Of a stretch of 33,343 bases of DNA, positions 8,932 to 17,500 are shown one piece after another. The translations under genes were made by a program, and so were the position numbers. This DNA is from Lachnospiraceae bacterium UBA7729 (GTDB lineage Bacteria > Bacillota > Clostridia > Lachnospirales > Lachnospiraceae): contig DLFD01000041.1 in assembly GCA_002482005.1 (NCBI GenBank), forward strand, positions 3,407-36,749. The letters run 5' to 3'. Every line of letters starts with the position of its first letter. The stretch's first letter is position 1. A model generated the notes under the pieces. The model was not told the DNA's origin and did not search any database. It worked only from the letters and a program-made list of their open reading frames with translations.

Positions 8932-9164
8932 CAAGCACGGTCGACGCCATGTGGCTCGTAGCCTTAATCGAGTAGAGTCGACTTCGTCTCCCCTACTCGA
9001 TCTGGCTACGCAGCTATCATCATCTCGTGTGCGGTGCGCGAGGCACTTGTGCCCGCGGTGCGCGCGCGACTCATCTCAAGTCCTTCGGACTTTCGATGAT
9101 AGCTGTCGCCACATGGGCGTCTCCCCGTGCAAGCACGGTCGACGCCATGTGGCTCGTAGCCTTA
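8932..9164. repeat. Palindromic repeat cluster (REP/BIME-like), copies A and B
   Basis: An identical 35-nt block occurs at 8932-8966 and 9130-9164. Between them are nested inverted repeats: ATCGAGTAG/CTACTCGAT (8967-8975 and 8993-9001), CAGCTATCATC/GATGATAGCTG (9011-9021 and 9095-9105), GGCAC/GTGCC (9042-9053) and AAGTCC/GGACTT (9078-9092). Copy B is the right half of a 46-bp imperfect palindrome (9108-9153) with GCCACATGG/CCATGTGGC ends. There is no credible coding frame. A related copy lies at 27571-27630. It fills most of the gap between the glgB promoter and the nup operon terminator. Confidence 0.75.
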
Positions 9165-9165
9165 C

Positions 9166-9201
9166 AAAAAGGGACAGACGCCATGCTCTGGTGCCTGCCC
9201 C
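9166..9201 (-). terminator. Rho-independent terminator of the bmpA-nupOPQ operon
   Basis: The minus-strand RNA forms a 13-position stem (9201-9189 with 9183-9171; two G-U pairs and one A/C mismatch) with a 5-nt loop, followed by TTTTT (9170-9166). It lies 66 bases after the nupQ stop. Bases 9202-9267 hold nothing else recognisable. Confidence 0.75.
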
Positions 9202-9267
9202 CTCTGACCTCTGGGATATTCTCAGGAAGTGCTGCCCGCCGTCCTGCAGTGGTGCACTGCCTCATGC

Positions 9268-10266
9268 TCAGCGGTCTTCTCTGAAGTACGGAAGGCCGAG
9301 TGCTGCCGGCGGCTGATTCTCTTTCCTGTTGCGCACTGACATGATGATCAGGACCGCGATGGTGACCAGGTACGGGAACATCTTGTAGATCTCCTTGATG
9401 GCCATGTTGGTTCCGGTCGGTATGTACAGATACAGGATATACAGTCCTCCGAAGAGGATGGAAGCCAGGATACTGAAATCAGGTTTCCAGACGGTGAAGA
9501 TGACGAGTGCGATCGCCAGCCAGCCTCTGTCGCCGAATGCATTGTTGGACCAGACGCCCGAAGCGTAATCCATGACATAGTAGAGTCCGCCGAGTCCTGC
9601 GATCATGGAACCGATGCAGGTCGCAGCGTATTTGTATCTGGAAACATTGATCCCGGCTGCGTCAGCGGTCCCCGGATTCTCGCCGACCGCTCTCAGCTGA
9701 AGTCCGAGACGGGTCTTCCTCAGGAAGAATGCTGCACAGATCGCGATGACGATCGCTGCATAAGCAAGAAATCCGTATGAGAAGAACATGGTTCCGACTA
9801 CTCCCATTCTGTCCGCAAACGGCAATGTTTTCTGGAAGCACTTCGAAGTCTCTCTCAGGGAGATGGAAGGTACGGATGACCCTGTCAGCTTGATCAGCGA
9901 TCCGCCGAAGAAGTTTCCGAAGCCAACGCCGAAGGTCGTCATGGCAAGACCGGTAACATTCTGATTCGCTCTCAGATTGACGGTCAGGAAACAGTAGAGC
10001 AGCCCCATCAGCAAAGATCCCAGCAGGGAACACAGGAGCGGGATACAGATGCCGAGAAACGGATTGATGGCGGCTTCTGCCGCATTCAGATGATTCTCAT
10101 AGAAGAAGGATCCGATGACTCCGGAGATAGCTCCGACATACATGATTCCGGGAATGCCAAGGTTCAGATTACCGGACTTCTCGGTAAGCGTCTCGCCTGT
10201 GCTGCCCAGAAGAAGCGGAATACTCTGTTTCACTGCACTTTGGAAAAAGATGTCAAAGTTGAACAT
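9268..10266 (-). CDS. nupQ: Nucleoside-type ABC transporter permease (NupQ/YufQ family)
   Basis: 332-aa integral membrane permease of the BMP-family importer, related to branched-chain amino acid/ribose permeases (BPD_transp_2). Several hydrophobic segments are evident, with the family motif GESPGT-like AVGENPGTADAAGINV near residue 195 forming the coupling region that contacts the ATPase. The N-terminus (AVKQSIPLLLGSTGETLTEKSG) matches the NupQ/YufQ/RbsC-like group. The ATG immediately follows the nupP stop (TAA then ATG), so translation is tightly coupled. It is the last gene of the operon, followed by a terminator at 9166-9201. The substrate is presumed to be a nucleoside by family; the sequence cannot decide which. 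Confidence 0.9.
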   Translation of the reverse strand: MFNFDIFFQSAVKQSIPLLLGSTGETLTEKSGNLNLGIPGIMYVGAISGVIGSFFYENHLNAAEAAINPFLGICIPLLCSLLGSLLMGLLYCFLTVNLRANQNVTGLAMTTFGVGFGNFFGGSLIKLTGSSVPSISLRETSKCFQKTLPFADRMGVVGTMFFSYGFLAYAAIVIAICAAFFLRKTRLGLQLRAVGENPGTADAAGINVSRYKYAATCIGSMIAGLGGLYYVMDYASGVWSNNAFGDRGWLAIALVIFTVWKPDFSILASILFGGLYILYLYIPTGTNMAIKEIYKMFPYLVTIAVLIIMSVRNRKENQPPAALGLPYFREDR

Positions 10267-11361
10267 TTATTTCGCCTCCTTCTGCCGGACGATCCTGTAC
10301 TGAATGAAGAACTCGCATCCAATCAGGAAGAAGATGATGATACTGGTCAGAATATCCGAGAACGACTCGTTCAGGTTGAAGTTGCTGGCGACTTCTCCGG
10401 CGCCTTTTGACATGAAGGTGAGCAGGAAGCTGGTGAAGATCATGCCGAACGGATTGAACTTTGCCATCCAGGCTACCAGTACAGCGGTGAACCCTCTTCC
10501 GCTTGCCAGGGTCGTCGTGATCGTGTGGTCGGAGCCTGCTACCAGCATGAATCCAGTCAGTCCGCAGATAGCTCCCGAGAGGACCATAGTCCTTACGATG
10601 ACCTTTCCGACGGAGATCCCGACATACTTTGCGGTCTTCTGGCTCTCGCCTACGACAGCAAGCTCATAGCCGTGCTTGCTGTAGTTCATGTAGCAGAAGA
10701 TAAATACTGTGATTGCCGCTGCCACGATGACAGTCAGCAGATACTTATACTTTCCGATGGTCGGAAGCCAGCCGGCATGAGACTTCTGGTTGATGATGCC
10801 GACTTTTCCGGACCCTTTCGGACTCTCCCAGATGATGATGAAATATGCGCAGAGCTGAATCGCTACGTAGTTCATCATCAAGGTGAACAGAGTCTCATTG
10901 GTATTCCACTTAGCCTTGCAGACTGCCGGGACCAGCCCCCAGATGCCGCCGGCGCATACTGCCGCGATCAGGCTGATCAGGATGACCAGACCGTTCGGAA
11001 GGCTCTTTCCAAAGTTGATCATGCACGCAGCTGTCGCAAGGCAGCCGATCATGACCTGTCCTTCGCCTCCGATATTCCAGAAACGCATCCGGAATGCCGG
11101 TGCCATAGCCAGAGAGATCAGAAGCAGTACGGAAAGGTCCTGCATCATAACCCAGAATCTTCTCGTACTCGCAAAGCTTCCCAGAAAGATCGTCTGCATG
11201 ACTCCCAGCGGACTCTGCCTTGTCAGTGCCCAGGTTACGATCGCGCACACCGCGATCGAGATCAGAAGCGCCAGCCCCCGGATCCCCATCGCCTTATACC
11301 AGGGGATGGCGTCTCTTTTTACAATATGAAGACCGATTCCATTCTTTGTCTTGTTCTTCAT
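10267..11361 (-). CDS. nupP: Nucleoside-type ABC transporter permease (NupP/YufP family)
   Basis: 364-aa partner permease. After a short basic cytoplasmic N-terminus come about eight to ten hydrophobic segments. The motif RFWNIGGEGQVMIGCLA near residue 95 is a hallmark of the YufP-type permease, and the coupling segment VVGESQKTAKYVGISV lies near residue 235. It overlaps nupO by four bases (ATGA) and abuts nupQ. With NupQ it would form the membrane channel for the solute delivered by BmpA. Confidence 0.9.
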   Translation of the reverse strand: MKNKTKNGIGLHIVKRDAIPWYKAMGIRGLALLISIAVCAIVTWALTRQSPLGVMQTIFLGSFASTRRFWVMMQDLSVLLLISLAMAPAFRMRFWNIGGEGQVMIGCLATAACMINFGKSLPNGLVILISLIAAVCAGGIWGLVPAVCKAKWNTNETLFTLMMNYVAIQLCAYFIIIWESPKGSGKVGIINQKSHAGWLPTIGKYKYLLTVIVAAAITVFIFCYMNYSKHGYELAVVGESQKTAKYVGISVGKVIVRTMVLSGAICGLTGFMLVAGSDHTITTTLASGRGFTAVLVAWMAKFNPFGMIFTSFLLTFMSKGAGEVASNFNLNESFSDILTSIIIFFLIGCEFFIQYRIVRQKEAK

Positions 11362-12890
11362 TCTGCGCCTCCCAGCGAGGTCATCAGCAGGCCGACCTCA
11401 TTCTTGGTAGCTTTTCTTCCGTCAACGATGCCAGAGACCTTGCCTCCGCAGAGAACCAGGATCCGGTCAGCCAGCTGAAGAAGAACATCCAGATCCTCGC
11501 CGACATAGACAACGGCGACTCCCTTTTCCTTCTGCTTGTTCATCAGATCATAGATAACATAGGATGAATTGATATCCAGGCCTCTCACTGCATATGCGGT
11601 CAGAAGCACGGTAGGATTGGAGGCGATCTCACGGCCGACAAGTACCTTCTGCACATTTCCTCCGGAAAGTCGTCTGACCGGTGTCGAAAGCCCCGGAGTG
11701 TCGACGGAAAGCGCTTTCACTACCTCATCTGCAAGATCATGCGGGATCTTGCGGTTCGTGAAGAGACCGCCGCCCATGCGGAAGGAACGAAGCATCATGT
11801 TTCCCGTAAGGTCCATGTTTCCCACAAGTCCCATTCCAAGCCGGTCTTCCGGAACGAAGGAAAGCGATACGCCCATCTTCCGGATCGTCTCCGGATTCGT
11901 TCCGACCAGCTCCACAGCCTTTCCGGATTCCTCGTAATATTTGATACTGCCGGATTCGATCTTCTGAAGCCCTGCGATCGATTCGAGCAGCTCCCTCTGA
12001 CCGCTTCCGGAGATGCCCGCGATTCCCAGGATCTCTCCGCTGTTGATCGTGAATGAGACATCCTGAAGTTTCGGGATTCCGTCCTCATCAATCACAGTCA
12101 GACCGCTGATCTCGATCTTGGGCTTCACATCCTTCGGTTCAGGCCGGTCTATATTCAGTTTTACAGCATGTCCGACCATCATGTCAGTCATCTCCTGGGC
12201 ATTCGTCTCGGATGTCTTGAGACTGCCTATGAACTTGCCCTTATTGAGAATATCCACATAATCGGAGATCTCAAGGACCTCATTCAGCTTGTGGGTGATG
12301 ATGATGATGGCCTTGCCATCCTTCTTCATATTCCTGAGGACATCGAACAGTTTCTCCGTCTCCTGAGGAGTCAGGACTGCCGTCGGTTCATCCAGGATCA
12401 GGATATCTGCCTTGCGGTAGAGCATCTTGACGATCTCGACCGTCTGCTTCTGGGAGACGGACATATCGTAGACTTTCTGATCCGGATCAAGATCAAATCC
12501 ATACTTGCTGCAGATCTCCCGGATCCTGTCCGCAACCGTCTTCAGGTCAAACTTCCTTCCCTCTTTGAGGCCCAGAACGATATTCTCTGTCGCTGACATA
12601 ACGTCAACAAGTTTGAAGTGCTGATGCACCATCCCGATTCCAAGAGAAAGTGCATCCTTGGGAGAGTGGATCAGTTCTTCCTTGCCGTTGATATAGATAT
12701 GTCCGGAATCCGGATAGTAGATGCCGGAGAGCATGTTCATCAGCGTCGTCTTGCCGCTTCCGTTCTCTCCGAGAAGAGAGAGGATTTCCCCCTTGTAGAT
12801 ATCGATCGATACATTGTCGTTCGCCACTACTTTTCCGAATGTCTTCGTGATGCCGCGCATACTGACGGCGGGCTGACGCTTTGTATCCAC
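11358..12890 (-). CDS. nupO: Nucleoside-type ABC transporter ATP-binding protein, two ATPase domains
   Basis: About 510-aa ATPase with two ABC modules fused in tandem, as usual for the BMP importer group (compare RbsA). The first module has Walker A GENGSGKTT, a family-typical signature SVSQKQTVEIVK in place of LSGGQ, and Walker B ILILDEPTAVLTPQE. The second has GISGSGQRELLE, LSGGNVQKVLVGREI and the degenerate Walker B NPTVLLTAYAVRGLDI. The frame stays open to 12962, but those 24 extra residues are encoded by an intercistronic hairpin. GTG at 12890 has AGGAGGTG 7 bases upstream and is the better start (VDTKRQPAVSMRGITKTFGK). It overlaps nupP by four bases. Confidence 0.93.
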   Translation of the reverse strand: MDTKRQPAVSMRGITKTFGKVVANDNVSIDIYKGEILSLLGENGSGKTTLMNMLSGIYYPDSGHIYINGKEELIHSPKDALSLGIGMVHQHFKLVDVMSATENIVLGLKEGRKFDLKTVADRIREICSKYGFDLDPDQKVYDMSVSQKQTVEIVKMLYRKADILILDEPTAVLTPQETEKLFDVLRNMKKDGKAIIIITHKLNEVLEISDYVDILNKGKFIGSLKTSETNAQEMTDMMVGHAVKLNIDRPEPKDVKPKIEISGLTVIDEDGIPKLQDVSFTINSGEILGIAGISGSGQRELLESIAGLQKIESGSIKYYEESGKAVELVGTNPETIRKMGVSLSFVPEDRLGMGLVGNMDLTGNMMLRSFRMGGGLFTNRKIPHDLADEVVKALSVDTPGLSTPVRRLSGGNVQKVLVGREIASNPTVLLTAYAVRGLDINSSYVIYDLMNKQKEKGVAVVYVGEDLDVLLQLADRILVLCGGKVSGIVDGRKATKNEVGLLMTSLGGAE

Positions 12891-12922
12891 TTTCGCACCT
12901 CCTGCCTGTGTAAACGAAAGAG

Positions 12923-12950
12923 GGCAGCACAGGTACTTTCCCGTGCTGCC
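12923..12950 (-). terminator. Intercistronic hairpin between bmpA and nupO
   Basis: GGCAGCAC (12923-12930) pairs perfectly with GTGCTGCC (12943-12950). On the minus strand it is followed by the moderately T-rich CTCTTTCG. It may act as a partial terminator or 3' stabiliser, so that the binding protein is made in excess over the ATPase and permeases, as in many ABC operons. Confidence 0.6.
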
Positions 12951-13012
12951 TCCTTCTAACATTCAGAGACAGTCCCTTCAGGAAATGTTTCTGAACGCAC
13001 ATTCCTAATTGA

Positions 13013-14308
13013 TCAGAACTTGGTATCCAGCAGTGTGATTCCATCGATACCAGTAGAATTATCGGCATCATTCAGATCAAAGTAAGGAGCACTGCGGTAC
13101 TCGGATTCATGGAAATAGCCATCCGATACAACGTTCGTATCCGGGGTGTATGCTTCATCGGTATCAACATCAGCCTGGAAGCTCTCATCAAGAGCAGCGC
13201 CCTTGAAGGTGAACTTGGAGACATCAAATACATGGATGCTGCCATCCTCAAGTCCTGCGGTAACCTTGTCGAGCTCTTCCTGAGTACCCTCAGCAGCAAC
13301 GTTGGCATTGAGGTCGGTAAGCTTTACGGAACCGGATGCAAGAGTACCAGTCCAGTCTGCCGGAATCGGCTCGCCTGCTGCGGTATTCTTCATCATGAGC
13401 ATCATGTAAGGAGCCCAGTCGATCCTGGAAGAGATGAGGTAGGTGTTCGGGCAAGCGTCGCCGGTAGAGCCATTGTAGGAAACATCCGGAACCCCTGCTT
13501 CTTCACATGCGGTCGGTGCGCCCATGGAGTCAGCATGCTGAGAGATCAGTACACAGCCATCATTGATCAGGTTCTTTGCGCCTTCCTTCTCAGCGGTCTC
13601 ATCATACCAGGAACCGGTGAAGGTAACTTCCATCGTTGCACTCGGGCACTCAGATCTTGCGCCGAGGAAGAAAGAAGTGAATCCGGAGATAACCTCTGCA
13701 TAAGTGAATGCTCCGACATATCCGATCTTAGCCTGATCTTCGGTGATCTTGCCATCCTTGATCATCTCATTCAGCTTCATTCCTGCAGCAACGCCTGCAA
13801 GATAGCGGCCTTCATAGATGGATGCGAATGCATTGTGATAGTTGTCAAGGCCTTCTGTATGAGCCTTGGTTCCGGTTGCATGGCAGAACTGAACATCCGG
13901 ATATTCCTGGGCAGCCTGGATCATGTAGTCCTCATGGCCGAAGGAATCAGCAAATACAGCTGCGCATCCCTGGTCTGCAAGGTCTGCTGCGGTCTCGTAG
14001 CACTCCTGGCCTTCCGGTACATTGGTCTTCAGAATGATCTGGTCATCGGAAAGTCCGAGAGCCTTTGCAGCATCCTTGGCTCCGTTGATGAAGTTCAGGT
14101 CATAGGTGGAGTTCTCATCATGAAGGAAGATAAATCCGAACTTCATATCAGAAGGGATCTCTACGTCTGCTTCAACCGGTGCGTCAGCGATAACAGCTCC
14201 GCCTGCAGGCGCTGCTGCTTCTGCTGCAGCCTCAGTCTCACCTGCGAATGCCGAAAACGGCACTGCAGCCATCAGTACACTTAATACCAAAGCGATCTGT
14301 TTTTTCAT
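13013..14308 (-). CDS. bmpA: BMP-family substrate-binding protein of the nucleoside ABC importer
   Basis: 431-aa extracellular binding protein of the BMP/PnrA family. Residues 1-22 (MKKQIALVLSVLMAAVPFSAFA) are a signal peptide with a type I cleavage site after AFA, then an Ala/Glu-rich tail. Family features include MKFGFIFLHDENSTYDLNFI, ADSFGHEDYMI, IYEGRYLAGVAAG and QHADSMGAPTACEEAGV. There is no lipobox cysteine, which is unusual for a Gram-positive binding protein. ATG 14308 has AGGAGG 8 bases upstream; the GTG two codons earlier is too close to that site. The gene heads the bmpA-nupOPQ operon and has its own promoter. The ligand is likely a nucleoside, but BMP proteins binding other solutes are known. 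Confidence 0.92.
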   Translation of the reverse strand: MKKQIALVLSVLMAAVPFSAFAGETEAAAEAAAPAGGAVIADAPVEADVEIPSDMKFGFIFLHDENSTYDLNFINGAKDAAKALGLSDDQIILKTNVPEGQECYETAADLADQGCAAVFADSFGHEDYMIQAAQEYPDVQFCHATGTKAHTEGLDNYHNAFASIYEGRYLAGVAAGMKLNEMIKDGKITEDQAKIGYVGAFTYAEVISGFTSFFLGARSECPSATMEVTFTGSWYDETAEKEGAKNLINDGCVLISQHADSMGAPTACEEAGVPDVSYNGSTGDACPNTYLISSRIDWAPYMMLMMKNTAAGEPIPADWTGTLASGSVKLTDLNANVAAEGTQEELDKVTAGLEDGSIHVFDVSKFTFKGAALDESFQADVDTDEAYTPDTNVVSDGYFHESEYRSAPYFDLNDADNSTGIDGITLLDTKF

Positions 14309-14362
14309 CCTCACTACCTCCTAGCGTTGAAAAAACGCACAATAAAATAAGGAACTATTTTC

Positions 14363-14391
14363 AGTATAACAGCGTGTTTTGTCAGTGTCAA
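14363..14391 (-). promoter_or_regulatory. Sigma-A promoter of bmpA-nupOPQ
   Basis: The minus strand has -35 TTGACA (14391-14386), a 17-bp spacer and -10 TATACT (14368-14363). The leader is about 50 nt. A second TTGACA stands about 25 bases upstream (near 14412) with no convincing -10. The rest of 14398-14470 shows no other clear element. Confidence 0.8.
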
Positions 14392-14469
14392 TCAGAGTGC
14401 ATAGCCATAATGTCAAAAAATATTTGTGCAGTCTAACAAACTGTTTGATATTTTACGTCCTATGGGATT

Positions 14470-14497
14470 AAAAATTGGCCCCGTAAGCAGCGGGGCC
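14470..14497 (-). terminator. Terminator after the TPR/AAA+ gene
   Basis: CGGGGCC/GGCCCCG arms (14491-14497 and 14477-14483) with a 7-nt loop are followed on the minus strand by AATTTTTAAT. It lies 47 bases past the stop of the 1010-aa gene and closes what is probably the trkA-trkH-TPR/AAA transcript. Confidence 0.8.
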
Positions 14498-14543
14498 AGT
14501 CTGTTTTCTGTCTCAGACTCATGTCCGTAAATTTTTCTGTCTG

Positions 14544-17500
14544 TCAGCGCAGGTCCTTCGTCCTCAGGATCACGCGGTTCTGAGCGTCATAACGCTTCTT
14601 TGACGACTGGATCCTGCGGAAGAATTTTCCGGAGTTCTTAATGGCCCGGTCGGCAAGCTCGATCACATTCGTGATGGAGACTGCCTCTCCGGCCTTGGCT
14701 GCCGCATCCAGACGAGCTGTCAGAGCCTTCTTTGCATCATCCGAGAATACACAGTCCCTGCTCTCCGCATAGAGTTCCCCGAAGTTTACGAGGTCCGCAC
14801 TTGTGAATGCCGGGATGTAGATCTGAGCCGTAAACTTCATCGTGAAGCGCGGATGGCGCATCAGCAGATCGTGGATATATCTCTGTTCGTCCTCCAGGAT
14901 CATGATCATGCCATCGGTCCGAAATTCCATCGCCGTCGTCAGCTGGTCAACGATACTGTCTTCCAGATCACCTGCTTCCTCGATGATGAGAACGCCTCCG
15001 GCGATCTTCGCGATCGTAGCCGCAATATCCTTCCGATTCAGATCGGCAGCGTAGATCCTGGCCATCTTGACGGAATGAGTTCCCTTGTCCTCAGCCACCG
15101 CCTTTGCGATACCGGTCGCAATCGTGGTCTTCCCGCATCCATGACCGCCGAGGATCAGGACATTGCCGCTGCGGGAGGTTCTGTCATCCCCCTTGCTCTC
15201 TGCCTGATCGATCGCCTTCGCGATCTGTTCCTCCAGATTCCCGATTCCCAGGAAGCCTCTGAAAAGGCTTCTCTGATATGGCTTCAGGAAAACCTTTCTG
15301 ATCGTTTCTTCCGTATACTGTGGTTCCTCGACGCTTTTTTCCGTGTGGACTTCCTTCATCACCTGAGTGCCTGCCGGGACCTCTTCACCGGATACCTGTT
15401 CTGCCGCACCGGATGCCTGCACTTTTTCCTGCCCCTGTGCTGCAGCTGATGTTTCCGTTCCCGCCTCCGCAGGCTGCTGTACTTCCTCTGCTGCCTTCTG
15501 AGCCTCCGCTTCCGGAGTACCGACCGTCTCAGTCACTTCCCTGGCTTCGCTTTCAGACTTTGCCTGTGCCTCCGCCTCAGCAGCGATTTTTTCCGCCATC
15601 CGCTGCCCGGCGCTCTTTGCGAGGTTTTCCTTCCTCAGGAATTCCTCATGGAGCCTTGCGATCTCCTCAGTCGGAAGCACCCTGGTCTTTGCTCCAAGGA
15701 TCTCCTCCATCGACGGGTTCTCCTGCTTCTCTTCGGCTGGCCTTTCCGTCCGGACTTCCGCCTCTGCAGGCTTTTCTTCTTCCGCAGGCTTTTCTTCCCG
15801 ACCGGATGCTTCCGCGGGCTTCTCTTCTGCAGACTTCACTTCTGCAGACTTCTCTTCTGCAGACTTCACTTCTGCAGACTTCTCTTCTGCAGACTTCACT
15901 TCTTCCGCTGCTTCCGCATCTGTTGCCGGCTGAAGCGCCTTTTGCGCTGTCTCAGTCTCCGCATTCCCGGCTGCGGTACCTTCCGCCTGTGCTTCTGACT
16001 CCGAAGACTGAGTCCTTTCACCTTCTGCCTGTACTTCTGTCTCTGCACTTTTCGGCTCAGTGCCTTCCTCACCCTTTCCTGCAGCCGCTTTCCTCACGGA
16101 ATCTCCCTTATCTCCCATGGAAAGAAGGATATCATCGATCGTAAGTTTCGGCGCTTCCGGCTTTTTCTGGCTGTCCCTCTTCATCGCGAGCGTCATACCG
16201 AGGCCTCTGGAGGCTACCGCCGCTTCCTGATCTTCTTTCGACTGCTCGATCACACGGTCAAGCTGAGCCTGTTCTTCATCGACCTCTGCTCTCGGGCCGA
16301 CTCCCTCGATGATGCTCTTCATGCTCTCCGCAACGTTCTTGCGGAGTTCTTCCTCATTATAATGGACTCCCGGATCTGCATCTCCGGCTGCCTCACCTCC
16401 GGCTGCCTCACCTCCGGCCGCATCCATCTCCGGGCGTTTTTCTGCAGGCGATCCGGAAACCGTACTTTCCGCTGCAGATGAAGGCTGCAGCTCAGTCTGT
16501 CCGGCATCTTCAGGGGCTGACGGACAAAGCGGCGTCTCATCGCCCTCTGCAGGTGCAGACGGGCGGAATGGCGTCTCACTGCCTTCCGCAGATGCAGACG
16601 GGCGAAATGCCATCTCATCACCTTCTGCAGGTGCAGACGGACGGAATGGTTTTCCATCCTCCGGTGCGGCAGCCTCCGGAACCCTTATCGGATCAGCTTC
16701 TGCCTTCGGTGCGGCATAGTCCTCAGATGTTCTGACAGGCGGGACTTCCTTCTTCCCGGCTGCCGTATCCCTGACCGGCGTCCGGGAAGACGCAGCCGCC
16801 TGAGCCATTGCTTCTTCCTTCTGTCTGGCTGCTCTCGAGATATCCTGTGCCAGCTCCGACTTGATCGCATCCTGCTGAAGGGATGCTCTTTCCGCTCTTG
16901 CCTGCCTCAGATAGGAAGCTTCCGTCTCCATATCGGTGTCATAGTCTTCCTGCTCCTCCGCAGCAAAGCGGTTGTCATAGATCTCCTGCTGGCGGGGCGT
17001 CAGCGGAGCGATCTTCTTTTTCAGTTCAAGAGCCTTGATGACATATTTTCCGCTCTGATACCAGAGGACAAGGTCATCACAGGTGTTGATACACTCCTGC
17101 ATGCGGCCCGCTTCCTTATACAGCTTTGCCAGCTCATAGGACCAGCGTTCGCTGTCCTTCTCCTGGTCCAGATATTCTTTCAGGATATTGATCTGCTCAT
17201 CAAGAGAAGATCCTCTTCCCCTGTAGATCTTGTATTTCAGGATATACTTATTGTTATCCCTGGGAGCCGCCTGTACATATTCCGAATAGTACTCGATGGC
17301 TTCGTCAAACTGTTTCATGGCGATCGTGCACTCGACCAGCCTGTACAGAACGGTACGGCCAAGCGGGCTTCTGCGATAAGCACGGAGAAGCAGGATCTTG
17401 CTGTCCTGATAACGGTTCACAGCCTCGTAGATCTCACTGATCATCAGAAGCGTCTGGACATTCCTTACCCTCTTCCAGTCGATCGAGTCGGCAACCTGTG

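Noticed and set aside
8932..9164. CRISPR array or insertion-sequence ends
   Set aside because: Only two direct copies 198 bases apart with structured, unequal material between them; no regular spacers, no cas gene and no transposase frame.
12891..12962. N-terminal extension of the NupO frame
   Set aside because: The extra codons are made by an intercistronic hairpin, and a GTG with AGGAGGTG at ideal spacing lies at 12890.
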